Below are positions 5,451 to 6,729 of a stretch of 6,729 nucleotides of DNA, piece by piece. How positions within the stretch are numbered: the first letter of the stretch is position 1; each line of letters starts with the position of its first letter. Source of the DNA: Anaeromyxobacteraceae bacterium (lineage in GTDB: Bacteria > Myxococcota > Myxococcia > Myxococcales > Anaeromyxobacteraceae); contig DAIEMM010000492.1 in assembly GCA_027349605.1 (NCBI GenBank), positions 1-6,729 on the forward strand, given 5' to 3'. Both the position numbers and the translations under genes were made by a program. The notes beneath the pieces are model-generated. The model was given only the letters and a program-made list of their open reading frames with translations. It was not told the DNA's origin and did not search any database.

Positions 5451-6316
5451 TGCTGGCTCCGCAGGACGAGGCCGGCGATGGCGCACAGCGCGAAGGCCAC
5501 CGACGCGAAGGCGTTGAAGTCGAAGAAGGCCTTGCCGATCCGCTCCGGGTGAAGCTCCCCGTGCGGCGCCACGTAGAGGTGCTCGGCGAGCAGCACCGCG
5601 GCCAGGATGGCGGTGCCGAGGAACCACGACGGCCCCTGGCGCCCGGCGGCGCCCGACGCGAGCAGGAGGGCGACGGCCAGGACGTGCAGGCCCCGCGCCC
5701 AGGAGAGCGCGCCCCCGATCCCGAAGCGGGCCGGGATGGAGGAGAGCCGCCGGGAGCGGTCGAACTCCATGTCCTGCATCGAGTAGAAGACGTCGAAGCC
5801 GGCGATCCAGGCGCCCACGCCCGCGCCGAGGAGGAGCGCCGACGGCGGCGCGGTCCCGGTGAGGGCGATGGCCACGCCGACGGGGCCGAGCGCCTGGGCC
5901 ACTCCCAGCCAGAGGTGGCAACCCCAGGTGAAGCGCTTGGCGTAGGAGTAGCCGAGCAGGATGCCGAGCACCGGGAGCGCGAGCCACCCGGTGAGCGGGG
6001 AGAGGAGCGCCGCCGCGGCCACGAAGGCGAGGCTCGAGCCGGTGACGAGCGCCCACGCCGCCGCGGGCGAGACCTCGCCGGTGACCAGCTCCCGGCCGCG
6101 GGTGCGCGGGTTCTCGGCGTCGAAGGGCCGGTCGGCGATGCGGTTCATGGCCATGGCCGCGGTGCGCGCCGCCACCACCGCGACGGCCACGAGGAGGAGC
6201 CGGACCGGGTCGAGGCGGGCCTGGCCGGCCACCAGCACCACCGCCGACACCGCGAACGGCAAGGCGAAGAGGGAGTGCGAGAACTTCACCATCCGTGCAA
6301 CGGCGCCGACGGTCAT
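5447..6316 (-). CDS. mqnP: UbiA-family polyprenyltransferase, MqnP-like (menaquinone biosynthesis)
   Basis: UbiA-family enzymes attach a polyprenyl chain to an aromatic ring in the membrane. The 289-residue product is rich in hydrophobic helices, with about eight probable membrane spans. It has both Asp-rich motifs for Mg-diphosphate binding: NRIADRPFD (58-66) and QDMEFD (181-186). The start MVKFSHSLFALPFAVSAVV (from 9), TAAMAMNRIADR, YSYAKRFTWGCHLWLG (123-138) and LSSIPARFGI (191-200) look like the MqnP group, thought to prenylate 1,4-dihydroxy-6-naphthoate in the futalosine pathway. The alternative is a 4-hydroxybenzoate prenyltransferase (UbiA), which is close in sequence. The ATG at 6316-6314 overlaps the upstream TGA by 4 bases (ATGA), with GGAG 8 bases before it. 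An in-frame ATG at 6349 would add 11 residues inside the upstream gene. The deaminase-like neighbour supports the menaquinone role. Confidence 0.85.
   Translation of the reverse strand: MTVGAVARMVKFSHSLFALPFAVSAVVLVAGQARLDPVRLLLVAVAVVAARTAAMAMNRIADRPFDAENPRTRGRELVTGEVSPAAAWALVTGSSLAFVAAAALLSPLTGWLALPVLGILLGYSYAKRFTWGCHLWLGVAQALGPVGVAIALTGTAPPSALLLGAGVGAWIAGFDVFYSMQDMEFDRSRRLSSIPARFGIGGALSWARGLHVLAVALLLASGAAGRQGPSWFLGTAILAAVLLAEHLYVAPHGELHPERIGKAFFDFNAFASVAFALCAIAGLVLRSQH
5457..5460 (-). promoter_or_regulatory. Ribosome binding site supporting a TTG start of the GbsR-type gene
   Basis: GGAG on the minus strand lies 6 bases before TTG at 5450-5448, inside the end of the prenyltransferase gene. 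With the TTGA overlap it is the main evidence for the unusual start codon. Confidence 0.5.
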
Positions 6317-6729
6317 GCGCGGGACTCCGGCCGGTGGCGGGCCAGCCACCGGAGGGATCGGGGGGGCTCCGACGCGAGGAGCCAGGCCAGGGGGTCCGTG
6401 GGCCGATGGCCGCCGAGCGGGGCGGCCAGGACGCCGGGAGCGGTGCCGGGGGCCAGCCGTCCCACCGCGGGCGCCCCCACCGAGGCGCCGTTCCAGGCGA
6501 GCGAGAGGAGCCTGCCCGGCGCCACCCCGGGAAAGGCGCGGTGCAGGACCGAGAGCTCCTCGAGCGGCGAGAGCGAAGGCGAGGAGGCGAGCGAGTCGGT
6601 GCCCACCGCGAGCGGGATGCCCGCAACGAGGAGACGGGGCAGGTCGGGGAGACGCCCCGAGACGTGCAGGTTCGAGCGCGGGCAGAGGACGACGGTGGCG
6701 CCGGAGCGGGAGAGCGCCGCCAGGTCCAG
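6313..6729 (-). CDS. Amidohydrolase, possible aminodeoxyfutalosine deaminase, C-terminal part cut by window edge
   Basis: The last 138 residues of a protein whose start lies beyond 6729. Reading inward from the edge, it has VVLCPRSNLHVSGRLPD, then PLAVGTDSLASSPSLSPLEEL, where Asp of GTDS is the expected metal ligand of the amidohydrolase barrel. After that come SLAWNGASVGAPAVGRLAPGT and a short C-terminal tail. The CPRSN and GTDSLAS motifs are typical of the deaminase group that includes guanine, S-adenosylhomocysteine and 6-amino-6-deoxyfutalosine deaminases. Overlap with the MqnP-like gene makes the last of these attractive, since that deaminase acts earlier in the same pathway, but this is inference from context. 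The His motifs would be in the missing part. The tail lacks the usual strands after the barrel, so the terminal beta domain looks short. A GTG at 6606 is internal to this gene and not its start. Confidence 0.85.
   Translation of the reverse strand: MDLAALSRSGATVVLCPRSNLHVSGRLPDLPRLLVAGIPLAVGTDSLASSPSLSPLEELSVLHRAFPGVAPGRLLSLAWNGASVGAPAVGRLAPGTAPGVLAAPLGGHRPTDPLAWLLASEPPRSLRWLARHRPESRA

Noticed and set aside
5451..6626. Upstream continuation of the GbsR-type frame to 6626, suggesting a 575-residue fusion
   Set aside because: The upstream part is an out-of-frame reading of the prenyltransferase gene and is low-complexity Arg/Pro/Gly. A TTG start with a good ribosome binding site explains the regulator alone.

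Overview
The window is very GC-rich (about 70% or more by eye), with G/C at most third codon positions, densely packed genes and frequent 4-base start/stop overlaps. These features, together with the protein sequences, fit a myxobacterium-like member of Myxococcota, with Anaeromyxobacter-type genomes the closest impression. That placement is inferred from composition and protein flavour, not from a search. No rRNA, tRNA, CRISPR array, insertion sequence or phage gene was recognised.

Left block, minus strand, read from about 3451 down to 1. A two-gene module comes first: an SPFH/Band 7 membrane protein (2585-3451), then a 67-residue ribbon-helix-helix (Arc-like) protein (2371-2574). Three housekeeping genes follow without a break: prfA (release factor 1, 1247-2362), prmC (the methyltransferase that modifies the GGQ glutamine of release factors, 393-1250) and the 5' third of murA (first committed step of peptidoglycan synthesis, 1-366, cut by the window edge). 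Gaps are 10 bp, 8 bp, a 4-base GTGA overlap and 26 bp, so all five could be read as one transcript.

Centre. A 115-bp divergent intergenic region (3452-3566) separates this block from a plus-strand amidohydrolase gene (3567-4889). It holds an AT-rich island, unusual for the window, built as a nested dyad: TGACATC, a central TGATATCA palindrome, and GATGTCA, all sharing one centre. This is the best operator candidate in the window, and the small ribbon-helix-helix protein is an obvious candidate to bind it. The amidohydrolase resembles SsnA/TRZ-ATZ deaminases but appears to have lost one conserved histidine.

Right block, minus strand, read from 6729 down to 4899. The C-terminal part of a second, more canonical amidohydrolase (6313-6729) overlaps a UbiA-family prenyltransferase resembling MqnP (5447-6316) by ATGA. 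That gene in turn overlaps a GbsR/MarR-type regulator (4899-5450) by TTGA. A deaminase-like amidohydrolase beside an MqnP-like prenyltransferase suggests part of a futalosine-type menaquinone pathway, with the regulator translated from the same message. This block converges on the central amidohydrolase gene with only 9 bp between stop codons and no recognisable intrinsic terminator.

Nothing here is clearly a new system. The most interesting parts are the SPFH/ribbon-helix-helix module with its nested dyad, its tight linkage to prfA-prmC-murA, and the histidine-deficient amidohydrolase.
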